Positions 25,160 through 34,704 of a DNA stretch of 64,000 nt are shown here, piece after piece. The notes beneath the pieces are model-generated. The model saw only the letters and a program-made list of their open reading frames with translations, was not told the origin of the DNA and searched no databases. Origin of the DNA: Opitutia bacterium Tous-C1TDCM. Its GTDB lineage: Bacteria > Verrucomicrobiota > Verrucomicrobiia > Opitutales > Opitutaceae. The translations under genes and the position numbers were made by a program. How positions within the stretch are numbered: the stretch's first letter is position 1; each line of letters begins with the position of its first letter. Where the stretch lies: NCBI GenBank assembly GCA_002288455.1, contig NEUS01000004.1:1-64000 (forward strand), in the 5' to 3' direction.

Positions 25160-27561
25160 ACGGGCCGGGGACGGCCCGGGCCGCGCGCTGGTTCGAGCGG
25201 GCGCTGGTGGCCGCGACGATGGCCGCGGCGGTGTGGTTTTTCCATTGGACCACGGCGGCCAACGCCGGCTTCGGCGACTGGGACGAGGTCGATTATTTCA
25301 AGCTGCTGGTGCGCGGCTGGAAGAAGGGCCAGCTCAGTCTCGATATCGCGCCGAAACCGGAGTTGCTGGCGCTGGCGGATCCCTACGATCCGGCGCAAAA
25401 CGCCCCGCACCGGCTCGGGGACGCGACCCTGTACAAGGGAAAGTACTACATCTATTTCGGTCCGGCTCCGGCCCTGACGGTGATGCTGCCGTGGAATCTG
25501 GTGACGGGCCGGGAAATGTCGATGGGCACGGCGGTCTTCGTGTTCAGTTGTCTCGGCTATTTCGCCGCGTGCGGGCTCTGGCTGGCGCTCCGGCGGCGCT
25601 ATTTTCCCGAAAGCCACCTGCTGGTCGCGCCGCTGGGAGTGCTCGCGCTCGGATCCGGCACCCATCTGCTGGCACTGGTGCAGCGGCCGATGTTCTGGGA
25701 ACTGCCGATCGCGGCGGGGATCGCGTTCGTGTTGCTGGCGGCGGCGGCGATCTATGCGGCGGTGCACGGCCGGCGGCCGCTCGCGATGATGGCGTTGGCG
25801 GGGGTGTTGCTCGGCCTCGGCGTGGGCTCGCGGCCGACGGTCCTGTTCGCCGCGGGCATGCTGCTGCTGCCGGTGTGGCTGGCGTGGCGGGAACGCGATC
25901 CCGCGCGGCCGGCGTGGTGGCGGCTGGGCTTGGCGGGCACGGTGCCGCTGGGGCTGTGCGGGCTGGCGATCATGGCGCACAACTATGCGCGTTTCGACAA
26001 TCCGCTCGAGTGGGGCCAGAACTACCAGTTGTCCGGCGCGTACGAGGGCAAGCTCGTGCATTTCGCGCTGCGGTTTTTGCCGCACAACGTGGGGGTGTAT
26101 TTTTTCCAGCACCTCCAATGGAGCGCGGACTTCCCGTTTGCGCGGGCGGTGGGCATCGAGATCAACCACATCAAGGACTACTTCGGCACCGAGGAAGTGG
26201 CGGGGCTGGCGGTGACGTTTCCCTACTTCTGGTTTCTGCTCGCGCTGCCGCTGGCGTGGTGGCGGCGCGGCCCGGACGAGACTCGCCGGCTGACCGCGGC
26301 GCTGGGCGGCGTCCTGGCCTATGCGGTGCCGGTCGGCGGCTTGGTGATGGGGTATTTTTCGACGACGACGCGCTACCAGACGGACTTCGCGGTCGTGACC
26401 GGGTTGCTGGCGCTGGTCGGTTTGCTCGCGGTGGAGCGCTGGATCCGGGTCGTGCGCCCGCGCCTGCGGGTCGGTGTCGTGGCGGCGGCCATCGCGGCCG
26501 TCGCGGTCACGGCCGTGATCGGCGGGCTTATGAGTTTCGATTACCATGGCCGGACCTTGCGGACGACCTCGCCCGCACTCTGGCAAATGCTGGACGGCCG
26601 GACCGAAGCGATGCTGGCATTCGTCGGGCAGAAATTCGATCTGGTGGACGGCCCGCAGGTCCTGAAGGTCCGTTGGCGGCAGCAGCCGGCGGGAACAATC
26701 GAACCGGTGTGGGAGCCGCTCGATCGGCGCGCGGACGAGCGGATCCTCGTCGAGCACATCGGAGAGAAGCTGATCCGGTTCGGCTATGCGCGGGGCGGCG
26801 AGGCGATCCGTTGGGGCCGCCCGCTGAAGTGGGCAAACAACCACACGCACACGGTCGAAATCCAGGTGCCGTCGCTGCACCGGGCCGGTCGCAACGACCG
26901 GTGGAGCCGGGTCCGGGAGCGGACGGAATTTCGGCGCCGCACCGGTGTGGCGGTGTGGTTCAGCGGCGGCCGCGCGCTCGACGCGATCGTGCCGGCGTGG
27001 CCGGCGGATTTGCAGATCGGAGGCCGGATCTCGCGGGAGTTCAGCGGCGAAGTCCGGTCGCAGACGACGCGGGCGTTCCGGCCCGACGAAGTGCCGTCGG
27101 GTCTCGTGGAGGAGTTCGCGAAACGCGGCGGCGTGTTGCGCTTCCGCGTCGTTTTTCCGGAGCCGCTCCAGGAGGCGGGCGAGCCGCTGTTCGCCGCGGG
27201 CGCGCATTTCCGTTCCAATATTCTGGCGGTCGAGACGTGGGGCGACGGTATCCGCTTCGCTTACGAGAACTACTCTTTCCCCCGCGTGAACTCCGAGCCC
27301 TTCAAGCCGAATCCGGCCGGGCATTGGGTGGAATTGGAGATGGCGTCGTTCCGTCCGGACGATTTCGGCGGCGAAGGCACGGGCGATGTCGTCGTGCGCC
27401 TGGACGGCAAGGAAATGATTCGCTCGCGGCAGGAGGCGTATCATTTTCCGTGGGGCCACGAGCGCATCGGCTGGAATCCTTTCGGCACCACGTGCGCGGC
27501 GGAGTTCCGCGGCTGGATCACCGAGGCGCGTTGGATCCAGGCGCGGCCGGCGACGGATTGA
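25156..27561 (+). CDS. GT-C-like polytopic membrane protein with soluble C-terminal domain (function unknown)
   Basis: An 801-aa inner-membrane protein. The first helix (about 12-32) is followed by a periplasmic loop with DWDEVDYFKLL, the acidic early-loop motif of GT-C glycosyltransferases. About ten further hydrophobic segments run to about residue 460. The last 330 residues are soluble and beta-rich (for example FAYENYSFPRVNSEPFKPN), likely periplasmic. The closest idea is a lipid-linked-sugar glycosyltransferase, but no family can be named. ATG overlaps the stop of the GlcD gene (ATGA), so the two are translationally coupled, although a functional link is not obvious. Confidence 0.65.
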   Translation: MNGPGTARAARWFERALVAATMAAAVWFFHWTTAANAGFGDWDEVDYFKLLVRGWKKGQLSLDIAPKPELLALADPYDPAQNAPHRLGDATLYKGKYYIYFGPAPALTVMLPWNLVTGREMSMGTAVFVFSCLGYFAACGLWLALRRRYFPESHLLVAPLGVLALGSGTHLLALVQRPMFWELPIAAGIAFVLLAAAAIYAAVHGRRPLAMMALAGVLLGLGVGSRPTVLFAAGMLLLPVWLAWRERDPARPAWWRLGLAGTVPLGLCGLAIMAHNYARFDNPLEWGQNYQLSGAYEGKLVHFALRFLPHNVGVYFFQHLQWSADFPFARAVGIEINHIKDYFGTEEVAGLAVTFPYFWFLLALPLAWWRRGPDETRRLTAALGGVLAYAVPVGGLVMGYFSTTTRYQTDFAVVTGLLALVGLLAVERWIRVVRPRLRVGVVAAAIAAVAVTAVIGGLMSFDYHGRTLRTTSPALWQMLDGRTEAMLAFVGQKFDLVDGPQVLKVRWRQQPAGTIEPVWEPLDRRADERILVEHIGEKLIRFGYARGGEAIRWGRPLKWANNHTHTVEIQVPSLHRAGRNDRWSRVRERTEFRRRTGVAVWFSGGRALDAIVPAWPADLQIGGRISREFSGEVRSQTTRAFRPDEVPSGLVEEFAKRGGVLRFRVVFPEPLQEAGEPLFAAGAHFRSNILAVETWGDGIRFAYENYSFPRVNSEPFKPNPAGHWVELEMASFRPDDFGGEGTGDVVVRLDGKEMIRSRQEAYHFPWGHERIGWNPFGTTCAAEFRGWITEARWIQARPATD

Positions 27562-27651
27562 CGGGAGCGTACCGCCCAATCGCCCCGGGCGTTGCCTTCG
27601 GCCTCCGCGGCGGCCGGTGCCGCCGCCGGTGTATTCCCGGGGCGCCCGCAC

Positions 27652-27666
27652 TTTGCCCTTGGCAAA
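27652..27666. repeat. perfect inverted repeat upstream of the sucrose genes
   Basis: TTTGCC-CTT-GGCAAA, perfect 6-bp arms with a 3-base centre, lies about 200 bases before the sucrose-phosphate-synthase-like gene. It could be an operator. Confidence 0.4.
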
Positions 27667-27698
27667 TCGTTTTCCGTCCGTTCCCGTCCAATCGGGGT

Positions 27699-27754
27699 CG
27701 CTCGCGTTTTCGCTCCCCGTGTCGTTCAGGCATTAGAATTCCGAAACGCGAGCG
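27699..27754. repeat. long imperfect hairpin upstream of the sucrose genes
   Basis: The arms CGCTCGCGTTTTCG and CGAAACGCGAGCG pair with one extra base and a loop of about 29 bases. No T-run follows, so this looks like a leader structure rather than a terminator. Confidence 0.45.
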
Positions 27755-27858
27755 GCGTCATCGCCCCGGACTCTCCGGGGCCCGCGGTCACGGCCGCGTC
27801 AACGCACACCTGTCTCCGCCTGCGACTCATAGCCAGCGGCGACAAACCCAGTCCAACT

Positions 27859-29196
27859 ATGTCTGTTGTTTTCCCTGAGTCGGCGCTGCCGCGCATCGGC
27901 ATGATTTCCACCCACGGCTATGTCGCCGCGGAACCCCCGCTGGGCAAGGCCGACACCGGCGGCCAAGTGGTCTATGTGCTCGAGCTCGCCAAGAAACTCG
28001 CCCAGCTCGGCTTCGAGGTGGATATCTGGACCCGCCGCTTCGAGGACCAGCCCGACATGGATGTCGTCAACGAGCGCGTCCGCGTCGTGCGGGTCCCCTG
28101 CGGGGGCCGCAACTTCATCGACAAGGAATATCTGGTGCGGCACCTGAACGAATGGGCCGAACGGGCCCTGCGCCTGATCAAGCGGCACGGACTCCGCTAT
28201 CATTTTCTCAACAGCCACTACTGGGACGCCGGGTTCGCCACCCAGCGGCTCGCCGAAGCGCTCGCCGTGCCGCACGTCCATACCCCGCATTCCCTCGGAA
28301 TCTGGAAGCGGCAGCTGATGGAGAAGGACGACCCGGCCGACGCGGCGAACGCCGAGGCGAAATACAATTTCGCGCAGCGGATCGACGAAGAGAACCTGCT
28401 CTACCGGAATTGCGAGCAGGTCATCGCCACCACGCCGGACCAGGTGGACATGATTGTGAAGGACTACGGAGCGCCCGCCGAGCGCGTGGCCATGATCCCG
28501 CCGGGTTACGACGACAACCGATTCTTCCCGGTGAGCGGCGCATCGCGCGAGGCGCTGCGCGCCCGCCTCGGCTACGCGGGCCGCGCGGTGCTCGCCATCG
28601 GGCGGCTGGCCCGCAACAAGGGCTACGATCTGCTGATCGACGCGTTCACCCTGGTCGCGGCCCGGATTCCCGATGCCGTGCTGCATCTCGCGGTCGGCGG
28701 CGCCTCGCTCAATCCCGAGGAACAGGCGATCCGCGACGAACTCAAGGCCCAGGTCGTCCGGCTCGGGCTCGCCGAACGGGTCAAGTTCTCCGGGTTTGTC
28801 GCCGACGCCGATCTCGCCGACCACTACCGGGCGGCCGATGTGTTCGTGCTCAGCAGCCGCTACGAGCCCTTCGGCATGACCGCCATCGAGGCCATGGCCT
28901 GCGGCACCCCGACGGTCATCACCGTGCACGGCGGCCTTTTCCGCGCCGTCACATTCGGGCGCCACGCCCTCTATGCCGACTCCCTCGACAAGGAAGATCT
29001 CGGGATCTCCATCGTGAAAATCCTCCGGCATCCGCGTCTATCCCATCGCCTCGGCCGCATGGGGGCGCACAAGGCCCGCAGCCTCTTTACCTGGACGGGC
29101 ATCGCCCAGCAGCTCACCCGGCTGATCGAGGAGCGCACCGTGGCGCTCGCGTTCACGGACACCGAATGGGATGAACCTTGGAACGACGGAGATTGA
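27859..29196 (+). CDS. glycosyltransferase family 4, sucrose-phosphate-synthase-like
   Basis: A 445-aa GT-B-fold glycosyltransferase. The N-terminus PPLGKADTGGQVVYVLELAKKL matches the ADTGGQ signature of sucrose-phosphate synthases and sucrose synthases, and VHTPHSLGIWK is the acceptor region. The C-terminal donor site has AIGRLARNKGYDLLIDAF and RYEPFGMTAIEAMACGTPTVIT (E-x7-E motif). It likely joins a sugar nucleotide to fructose-6-phosphate to make sucrose-6-phosphate. The adjacent gene encodes the matching phosphatase, three bases downstream, which strongly supports sucrose synthesis, probably as a compatible solute. The track start at 27592 is too long; MSVVFPESALPRIG is the family start. 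Confidence 0.85.
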   Translation: MSVVFPESALPRIGMISTHGYVAAEPPLGKADTGGQVVYVLELAKKLAQLGFEVDIWTRRFEDQPDMDVVNERVRVVRVPCGGRNFIDKEYLVRHLNEWAERALRLIKRHGLRYHFLNSHYWDAGFATQRLAEALAVPHVHTPHSLGIWKRQLMEKDDPADAANAEAKYNFAQRIDEENLLYRNCEQVIATTPDQVDMIVKDYGAPAERVAMIPPGYDDNRFFPVSGASREALRARLGYAGRAVLAIGRLARNKGYDLLIDAFTLVAARIPDAVLHLAVGGASLNPEEQAIRDELKAQVVRLGLAERVKFSGFVADADLADHYRAADVFVLSSRYEPFGMTAIEAMACGTPTVITVHGGLFRAVTFGRHALYADSLDKEDLGISIVKILRHPRLSHRLGRMGAHKARSLFTWTGIAQQLTRLIEERTVALAFTDTEWDEPWNDGD

Positions 29197-29199
29197 GCG

Positions 29200-31314
29200 A
29201 TGAGCGCACCAGCATCCGCCCGGCCGATCCGGCTCTTCAGCTCGGACCTCGACGGCACCCTGATCGGCAATCCGGAGGCGACCCACCGGTTCAAAATTGT
29301 CTGGACCGGACTTTCGCCCGAAGCGCGTCCCCTGCTGGTCTACAACAGCGGCCGGTTGGTGGACGACCTGCGCCGTTTCGTGGACAACGGGACCCTGCCG
29401 GCCGCCGACTACTACGTCGGCGGTGTCGGCTCCCAGATCTTCGACGCCGGAGCCGGGCGAATGCTGGACGAGCTGCACGCCCATCTCGCCGACGGCTGGG
29501 ACGGCACGGCGGTGCGGGAACTCGTGGCGAAATTTCCCGGGGTTCGCCCCCAATCGCCCGAATTCCAGCATGAATTCAAATCCAGCTGGTTCCTCGATCG
29601 GGCCACCCCCGGATCGATCCGCGAATTGAAACGGCGGCTCGCCGATGCGGGTCTGCGGGTGAAGATCGTCTATTCCAGCAGCCGCGACCTCGATGTGCTG
29701 CCGTACCAGGCCACCAAGAGCGGCGCCCTCGCGTGGCTTTGCGCGCGGCTGGGCGTGCCGCTCGACACCGTGCTTGTGGCGGGCGATACCGGCAACGACG
29801 CCTCCATGTTTCGTCTGCCCGGCGTCCGCGGCATCATCGTGGAAAACGCCCTCCCCGAACTCTTCGAAGCCACCGTGGATGTGCCGACCTACAGTTCGCG
29901 CCAGATTCTCGCCGACGGGGTCCTGGACGGCCTTTGCCACTACGGAGTCGTCTGCGCCCTGCCCGCGAAGGACCGGACCCGGCTCAAACCCGCGGACATG
30001 GAACCCGGATTCCGGATGCTCTTTTCCGGCACCAAGCTCGGCACGCTCACGGATCAGGAGCGCGTCTTTCTCGCCACCGCGTACGAGCAGGCCCTCGTGG
30101 CCCTCCGGAAGAACATCACGCCGCGCGGGTTTTCCGCCTGCTCGCTCGCCGACAACACGGTGACGGGCACCGACACCAACTACCGCAGCGTCTGGGCCCG
30201 CGACGGCGCGATCACGGTTTGGAATACCCTGCATATCGAGGACGAGGACGTGCGCGCCGCCCAGGTCGCGACGCTCGAAACCCTGCTCAACGCCGCCACG
30301 CCCAACGGCCAGATTCCGGCCAACGTCCGGATCGACGACGGCGAGCCCGACTATTCCGGCGTGGGCAACATCGCGTCGATCGACAGCGGTCTCTGGGTCA
30401 TTGTCGCGCTGTACAACTACGCCAACCACACCGGAGATCTCACGTTGCTCTACCGGCACGCCGACCGGCTCCAGACGGTCATGAATTGGCTCGGCGCGCA
30501 GGATTCGAACAACGACGGCTTGCTCGAGATCCCGGAGGCGGGCGACTGGACCGACCTCTTCGGCCGCAGCTACAACGTCCTCTACGACGAGGTGCTCTGG
30601 TTCCGCGCCAACCTGTGCTACGGGCGCATCCTTGAACTGATGGGCCAATTCGACCGCGCGGCCGACTACCTCCGGTGGTCGCAACGGATTCGCAGCCGCA
30701 TCCTCGAGGTCTTCTGGCCGACCACGGCGCCCGAGGCCGGCAGCCCGGGCCGGAACCGTTTCGCCGAACGCCAGTCGGGCCTCGGCGATGCGCAATACCT
30801 CCTCGCCGAGATCACTCCGTTCTCCTTCAGCTGGCGCTGCGATCCCTACGGCAACATTCTCGCCTTCCTGATGAACGTCCTGGACGTGGACCGCGCGCGC
30901 ATCGCGTTCCGGTTCATGTGGGGCGTGGGCGTCAACCAGCCGTGGCCGGTCGCCAACCTGTACCCGGTCGTGCAGGCCGGCGATCCCGACTGGCGATCGT
31001 ACTACACGGTCAATCTGCTCAATCTGCCGCATCACTACCACAACGGCGGCATCTGGCCGTTCATCGGGGGGCTCTGGGTGCGATTCATCCACCGCCTCGG
31101 CTTCCACGAGGTCGCCTGCCGGGAACTCGTCCGCCTCGCCGAGCTCAACCGCCTCGGCCGCGATCGGGAGTGGGAGTTCAACGAGTGGGCGCACGGCCAG
31201 ACCGGCCGCCCGATGGGCAAGGCCTTCCAGGCTTGGAGTGCGGCTTCGTTTCTCCGTGCCTGCCATGAACTCGAGGCGAACGAGGCGAATCCCAAGGGGC
31301 TCGACCAGGAGTAG
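29200..31314 (+). CDS. sucrose-6-phosphate phosphatase fused to a GH100-like invertase domain
   Basis: A 704-aa two-domain protein. Residues about 10-250 are a HAD-IIB sucrose-phosphatase: nucleophile in SSDLDGT (D16/D18), YNSGR at 49-52, KSGAL near 173, and VAGDTGND near 193-200. Residues about 285-690 form an alpha/alpha-barrel like neutral/alkaline invertases (GH100): WARDGA 332-337, IDSGLW 394-399, HYHNGG 612-617 and FNEWAHGQTGR 660-670. By recall of Anabaena InvA (D188, E414), D395 and E662 align with the catalytic pair. So the protein could make sucrose and also split it, or the second domain may act on another glycoside. The ATG has a good ribosome site (ACGGAG). Confidence 0.85.
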   Translation: MSAPASARPIRLFSSDLDGTLIGNPEATHRFKIVWTGLSPEARPLLVYNSGRLVDDLRRFVDNGTLPAADYYVGGVGSQIFDAGAGRMLDELHAHLADGWDGTAVRELVAKFPGVRPQSPEFQHEFKSSWFLDRATPGSIRELKRRLADAGLRVKIVYSSSRDLDVLPYQATKSGALAWLCARLGVPLDTVLVAGDTGNDASMFRLPGVRGIIVENALPELFEATVDVPTYSSRQILADGVLDGLCHYGVVCALPAKDRTRLKPADMEPGFRMLFSGTKLGTLTDQERVFLATAYEQALVALRKNITPRGFSACSLADNTVTGTDTNYRSVWARDGAITVWNTLHIEDEDVRAAQVATLETLLNAATPNGQIPANVRIDDGEPDYSGVGNIASIDSGLWVIVALYNYANHTGDLTLLYRHADRLQTVMNWLGAQDSNNDGLLEIPEAGDWTDLFGRSYNVLYDEVLWFRANLCYGRILELMGQFDRAADYLRWSQRIRSRILEVFWPTTAPEAGSPGRNRFAERQSGLGDAQYLLAEITPFSFSWRCDPYGNILAFLMNVLDVDRARIAFRFMWGVGVNQPWPVANLYPVVQAGDPDWRSYYTVNLLNLPHHYHNGGIWPFIGGLWVRFIHRLGFHEVACRELVRLAELNRLGRDREWEFNEWAHGQTGRPMGKAFQAWSAASFLRACHELEANEANPKGLDQE

Positions 31315-31437
31315 CGGGACCGCGGCCGCAGCCGGCCCCGCGGCATTTCCCCATCCGGAACGCGATTCGCGGCCAGGGCGTGCGGCCGGCGGGACACCGG
31401 GCGATGGTCCGGAGCCGCCCGGGTTCACCATCGCCGC

Positions 31438-32622
31438 TCACCGGCCCAGCGCGGCCGCGGCGGCTTCCTGGAAGGCGAGGCGGACGGGGCTGCCGTCGCT
31501 GTTTCGGAAGTTCGAGCGCTGCACCATGAGCAGGTAGGCGACGCCCTTCACGGGATCGATCCAGGCCTGCGTGCCCCAGGCGCCGCCGTGGCCGAAGGTA
31601 CCGGGCGAGAGCATCGCGGCGAGGCCGGGGTGCGGCGTCTTGAGGACGCAGGTGCCGAGGCCCCAGCCGTAGTTGAGGCCGCGGCGGCCCCATTCTTCGG
31701 TTTGGAAGAAACCCGTCGCGAGACCGCCCGTCTGCACGCCGGCAAGATAGCCCATCGCCTGTTCGCTGAGCAGGCGTTTGCCGCCGAAGGTACCGCGGTT
31801 GAGCAGCAGTTGGCAGAAGCGGGCGTAGTCGTTGGGCGTGGAGTAGAGGCCGCCGTTGCCCTGGGGCGGGCGCTCCTTCGGGCCGTACTCGGCGCGGGGC
31901 TTGGCGGGGGCGAGGGCGCCGGTGTCCTTGTTTTTCTCATACGCGACGGCGAGACGGGCGCGGTGTTCCGCGGTCGGGTAGAAGGTCGTGTCCTTCATGC
32001 CCAGCGGCGCGAAGAGGCGCTCGGCAAGAAAATCGTCGAAGGGCCGGCCGGAAACGACCTCGACGATGCGGCCGGCGAGGTTGATGCCGGATTGGCAATA
32101 TTTCCATTGGCTGCCCGGTTCGAACTGCATCTTGGCGGCGAGCCAAGCCGGCACGAGGTCGGTCAAGGTGCGGGCCTTCAGGGTGTCTTCGGATTTCGCT
32201 TCGCCCAGGCCCGAGGTGTGCGTGAGGATTTGGACGATCGTGAGGTTGGCCGGTTGGCCCGACGGCGTCTTGAGGTTGGCGAATTCGGGCACGTACTTCG
32301 CGACCGGGTCGGTCACCTTGAGTTTGCCCTCGTCCTGCAGCATCAGCACGGCCGTGGCGGTGATCGGCTTCGACATCGAGGCGATCCAGAAAACGGAATC
32401 GGGCGCGATCGCGCGGCCGGTGGCGCGGTCGGCGAGACCGGTCGAGGCCTGGTGGAGAACACGGTCTTTCGTCAGCACCATGGTCACGGCGCCGGCGATT
32501 TCATCTTTCGCAATCTGGGCCTCCATCGCGGCGGCAATGCCGGGCAAGGCGGGGGCGGAAAAGAGCGCCGGCGGAACGGCGAGGGCGAGGCTGAGGAACG
32601 CGGCCGGCAGGATTTTCAGCAT
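31438..32622 (-). CDS. serine hydrolase, class C beta-lactamase fold
   Basis: A 394-aa exported protein with a signal peptide at about 1-22. The catalytic SxxK is S82-M-S-K85 (IASMSKPITA). The YxN-equivalent is YCQSGIN and the KTG-equivalent is HGG in FGHGGAWGTQ. This profile is typical of EstB-type esterases and DD-peptidase-like hydrolases rather than clinical AmpC enzymes. The substrate is unknown and antibiotic resistance should not be assumed. It is convergent with the sucrose operon. Confidence 0.88.
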   Translation of the reverse strand: MLKILPAAFLSLALAVPPALFSAPALPGIAAAMEAQIAKDEIAGAVTMVLTKDRVLHQASTGLADRATGRAIAPDSVFWIASMSKPITATAVLMLQDEGKLKVTDPVAKYVPEFANLKTPSGQPANLTIVQILTHTSGLGEAKSEDTLKARTLTDLVPAWLAAKMQFEPGSQWKYCQSGINLAGRIVEVVSGRPFDDFLAERLFAPLGMKDTTFYPTAEHRARLAVAYEKNKDTGALAPAKPRAEYGPKERPPQGNGGLYSTPNDYARFCQLLLNRGTFGGKRLLSEQAMGYLAGVQTGGLATGFFQTEEWGRRGLNYGWGLGTCVLKTPHPGLAAMLSPGTFGHGGAWGTQAWIDPVKGVAYLLMVQRSNFRNSDGSPVRLAFQEAAAAALGR

Positions 32623-32705
32623 GGGTCGAGGGGGGCGATCCGATCCCTGACGGAGTTCGGCCGGAGGTCAAACGCAGTCCGGCGGGACGGCCGAGAGGGC
32701 GGCGG

Positions 32706-34553
32706 TCAGTGCGGCGCGAGGTCGTCCGCGCGGCGATTTTCGAGCGTGTGGGCCGTCATCATGAATTCCGGTGCGCGCGCCAGATCGAAGCCGATCCCGA
32801 CTTGAAGGCTTCCTTGCGGCAGGCGTTCGCGCCGCAGCCGCAGTTCGAAACCCGCATGGATCCCATCCCAACGGGCGATGGACTCGGCGACGTCGGGGCG
32901 GACCTGCGGGAGCGCTTCGTAGGCGACCATTTGGTCCGGGGTCCGGAAGACGACTGCGATATCCCCGGGCCGGGCGGTTTCGTCGCGGCGAATCGCCCAG
33001 CCGCGCACGCGGACTTCCGCCCGATCGAGCGCCACGTCCTCGATGAAATAGGTCGCGTCCCCGATTTCGGTCGCCGCCCGCACGGGCAGAGCGGGCGGGC
33101 GGGCGAAGTGCAGGGCTTCCAGCTCCGGCAGACGGTAGATGCCGCGGGACTCCGCCTCCCGGATCAGGGCGTCGGCGCGGGCCGGATCCGGATAGGGCGG
33201 GGTCGCGGCCTGCGCGAAACTGCCCCGTTCCCGGAAAATGCGGACCGCTTGTTCGGCACCGGCGGCAAAAATCCGGCCGGTGTGCGCGTGAGCCGAGTTG
33301 GCGAGAACGTTGCCGAGCGCAAGCCCCCCGAAAACCGGGATCCGCCACCAGGCGCGACCGGGCCGGCGGGCGAGAAGCCGCTCCAGCAGCAGCCAGATGA
33401 ACAGGCCCCAGGCGATCGAGCTGAGAATCACGTAGCGCGAGGCGACCGGGGCCCACGCATTGGCCAGAAGTGCCCGCCCCCAGGCGATCAGGCCGATCGC
33501 GGCGAGGCACCAGAAGATGACCGCGACGGCGAACCACTCGCGCGGCGCGGACCGGCGCGCCGCGGCCGCCGCGAACCCGACCACGAGCACGGCTCCGAAC
33601 CAAGGCGCGAGCTCGGGGTGGCCGACAGCCGGCGAACTGCCCGCGATCCGCAACGCATACAGCAGCACCGCCGGGAGTTCCGGCGGGGCGGGCAGCCGAT
33701 GCCCCGGATTGAATTCGAAACCGGCGAGAAAGACGCCGCTGGCCGCGATCCCGAGCGCGGCCCAGACCAGCGCCGCCTGCCGGCGCCGCTGCCGCAGCAG
33801 CAGTCCGAACCCGACCGGCCAGACCAGGAGACCGTGGGCGAGGGAGTAACCGGCGAGGAGTGCGGCGCAGGTCGCGACCGGCAGCGCCGCGCGGCCGGAC
33901 GAGACCAAGGCGCCGAGCGCCGTCACGGCCGCGAGCACGACAAAGAAATGATCGATCGACGAGCCGGCCCAGAAGAGACTTTCGTGATGCTGCAGGTGGA
34001 AGACGGAAAGACTGAACACCGCCGCCAAGCGCAGCCGGGCCGCGGGATCGCCTTCCCGGGCCAGGAGCACGCCGAAGGCGGCGAGCAGAAACAGATTTCC
34101 CGCCGCGGCCAGCAGCGCAAAGTCGACCCCGCCGCCCAGCCAATACGCGAAGGCGAACAGCAAACGGCTGGCGAGCATGCGGTGCTCGTTGTTCACGGCA
34201 AAGCAGGCCTGCAACGTCTCCGTCCAGCCCGCCCCGCGTTCCAATTGCAGGAGGAAGTCGAGCACGGTGTCGTACTCGTCCCAGTGCGGGATATTGCGAA
34301 CCCAGACCGTTACCTGTCGGGCGATGTAGAACACCGGCACCGCCGCGAGCAGGGCATCGACGGCGGCGAGGCGGGTTCCGAGGGGGACGTCCCGAGGGGA
34401 AGCAGGTGAAGCTGACGACACGTGAACAGGTGTCCGGGGACAGGGGTGGCGCGGCGGCGCGAAGGATGGTTCGGCCGGAGCGGACAGGGCGCGGGTCGAG
34501 CCGGAGAGGCTTTGAAGGCCCGGGCGGGGGCAGGGGCGCAAAGCGAAGCGCAT
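32706..34553 (-). CDS. GT-C-like polytopic membrane protein (function unknown)
   Basis: A 615-aa inner-membrane protein with about ten predicted helices between residues 60 and 400. The loop after the first helix has VRNIPHWDEYDTVLDF, then FAVNNEHRMLASRLLF; paired WDE and NEHR motifs in this place are seen in uncharacterised GT-C-like families. A soluble beta-rich domain closes the protein. The start at 34553 leaves a long Pro-rich N-terminus before the first helix, so a downstream start is possible. The ORF track extends to 35102 through the smc gene, which I reject. It is divergent from smc. Confidence 0.6.
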   Translation of the reverse strand: MRFALRPCPRPGLQSLSGSTRALSAPAEPSFAPPRHPCPRTPVHVSSASPASPRDVPLGTRLAAVDALLAAVPVFYIARQVTVWVRNIPHWDEYDTVLDFLLQLERGAGWTETLQACFAVNNEHRMLASRLLFAFAYWLGGGVDFALLAAAGNLFLLAAFGVLLAREGDPAARLRLAAVFSLSVFHLQHHESLFWAGSSIDHFFVVLAAVTALGALVSSGRAALPVATCAALLAGYSLAHGLLVWPVGFGLLLRQRRRQAALVWAALGIAASGVFLAGFEFNPGHRLPAPPELPAVLLYALRIAGSSPAVGHPELAPWFGAVLVVGFAAAAARRSAPREWFAVAVIFWCLAAIGLIAWGRALLANAWAPVASRYVILSSIAWGLFIWLLLERLLARRPGRAWWRIPVFGGLALGNVLANSAHAHTGRIFAAGAEQAVRIFRERGSFAQAATPPYPDPARADALIREAESRGIYRLPELEALHFARPPALPVRAATEIGDATYFIEDVALDRAEVRVRGWAIRRDETARPGDIAVVFRTPDQMVAYEALPQVRPDVAESIARWDGIHAGFELRLRRERLPQGSLQVGIGFDLARAPEFMMTAHTLENRRADDLAPH

Positions 34554-34704
34554 GACGATTTTGTCAGGTTCGGGCGGCGCCGATCCGCAGACTGCGCTTG
34601 CGGCGGGCGCGGCGGCGACGCGCCGTCCCGCCGAAACTCCCGGCCGGTTTTTCCGTTGCGGGGGAGGGGTGCCGCCGTTGAATGACCACCCTTTCCCACC
34701 CTGC

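Noticed and set aside
27625-27640. TATTCCCGGGG, similar to the ECF-like -35 motif
   Set aside because: Read in the functional direction it points at no minus-strand gene, and no CTC box follows at the right distance.
25150-27651. Long minus-strand ORF (833 aa) opposite the GT-C-like gene
   Set aside because: Arg/Pro/His-rich nonsense typical of the antisense frame of GC-rich genes; the plus-strand protein has clear membrane segments and start coupling.
31438-32622. Possible antibiotic-resistance beta-lactamase
   Set aside because: The catalytic pattern (SxxK, Y-x-x-x, HGG) fits generic esterase or DD-peptidase-like class C hydrolases; no AmpC-specific motif.
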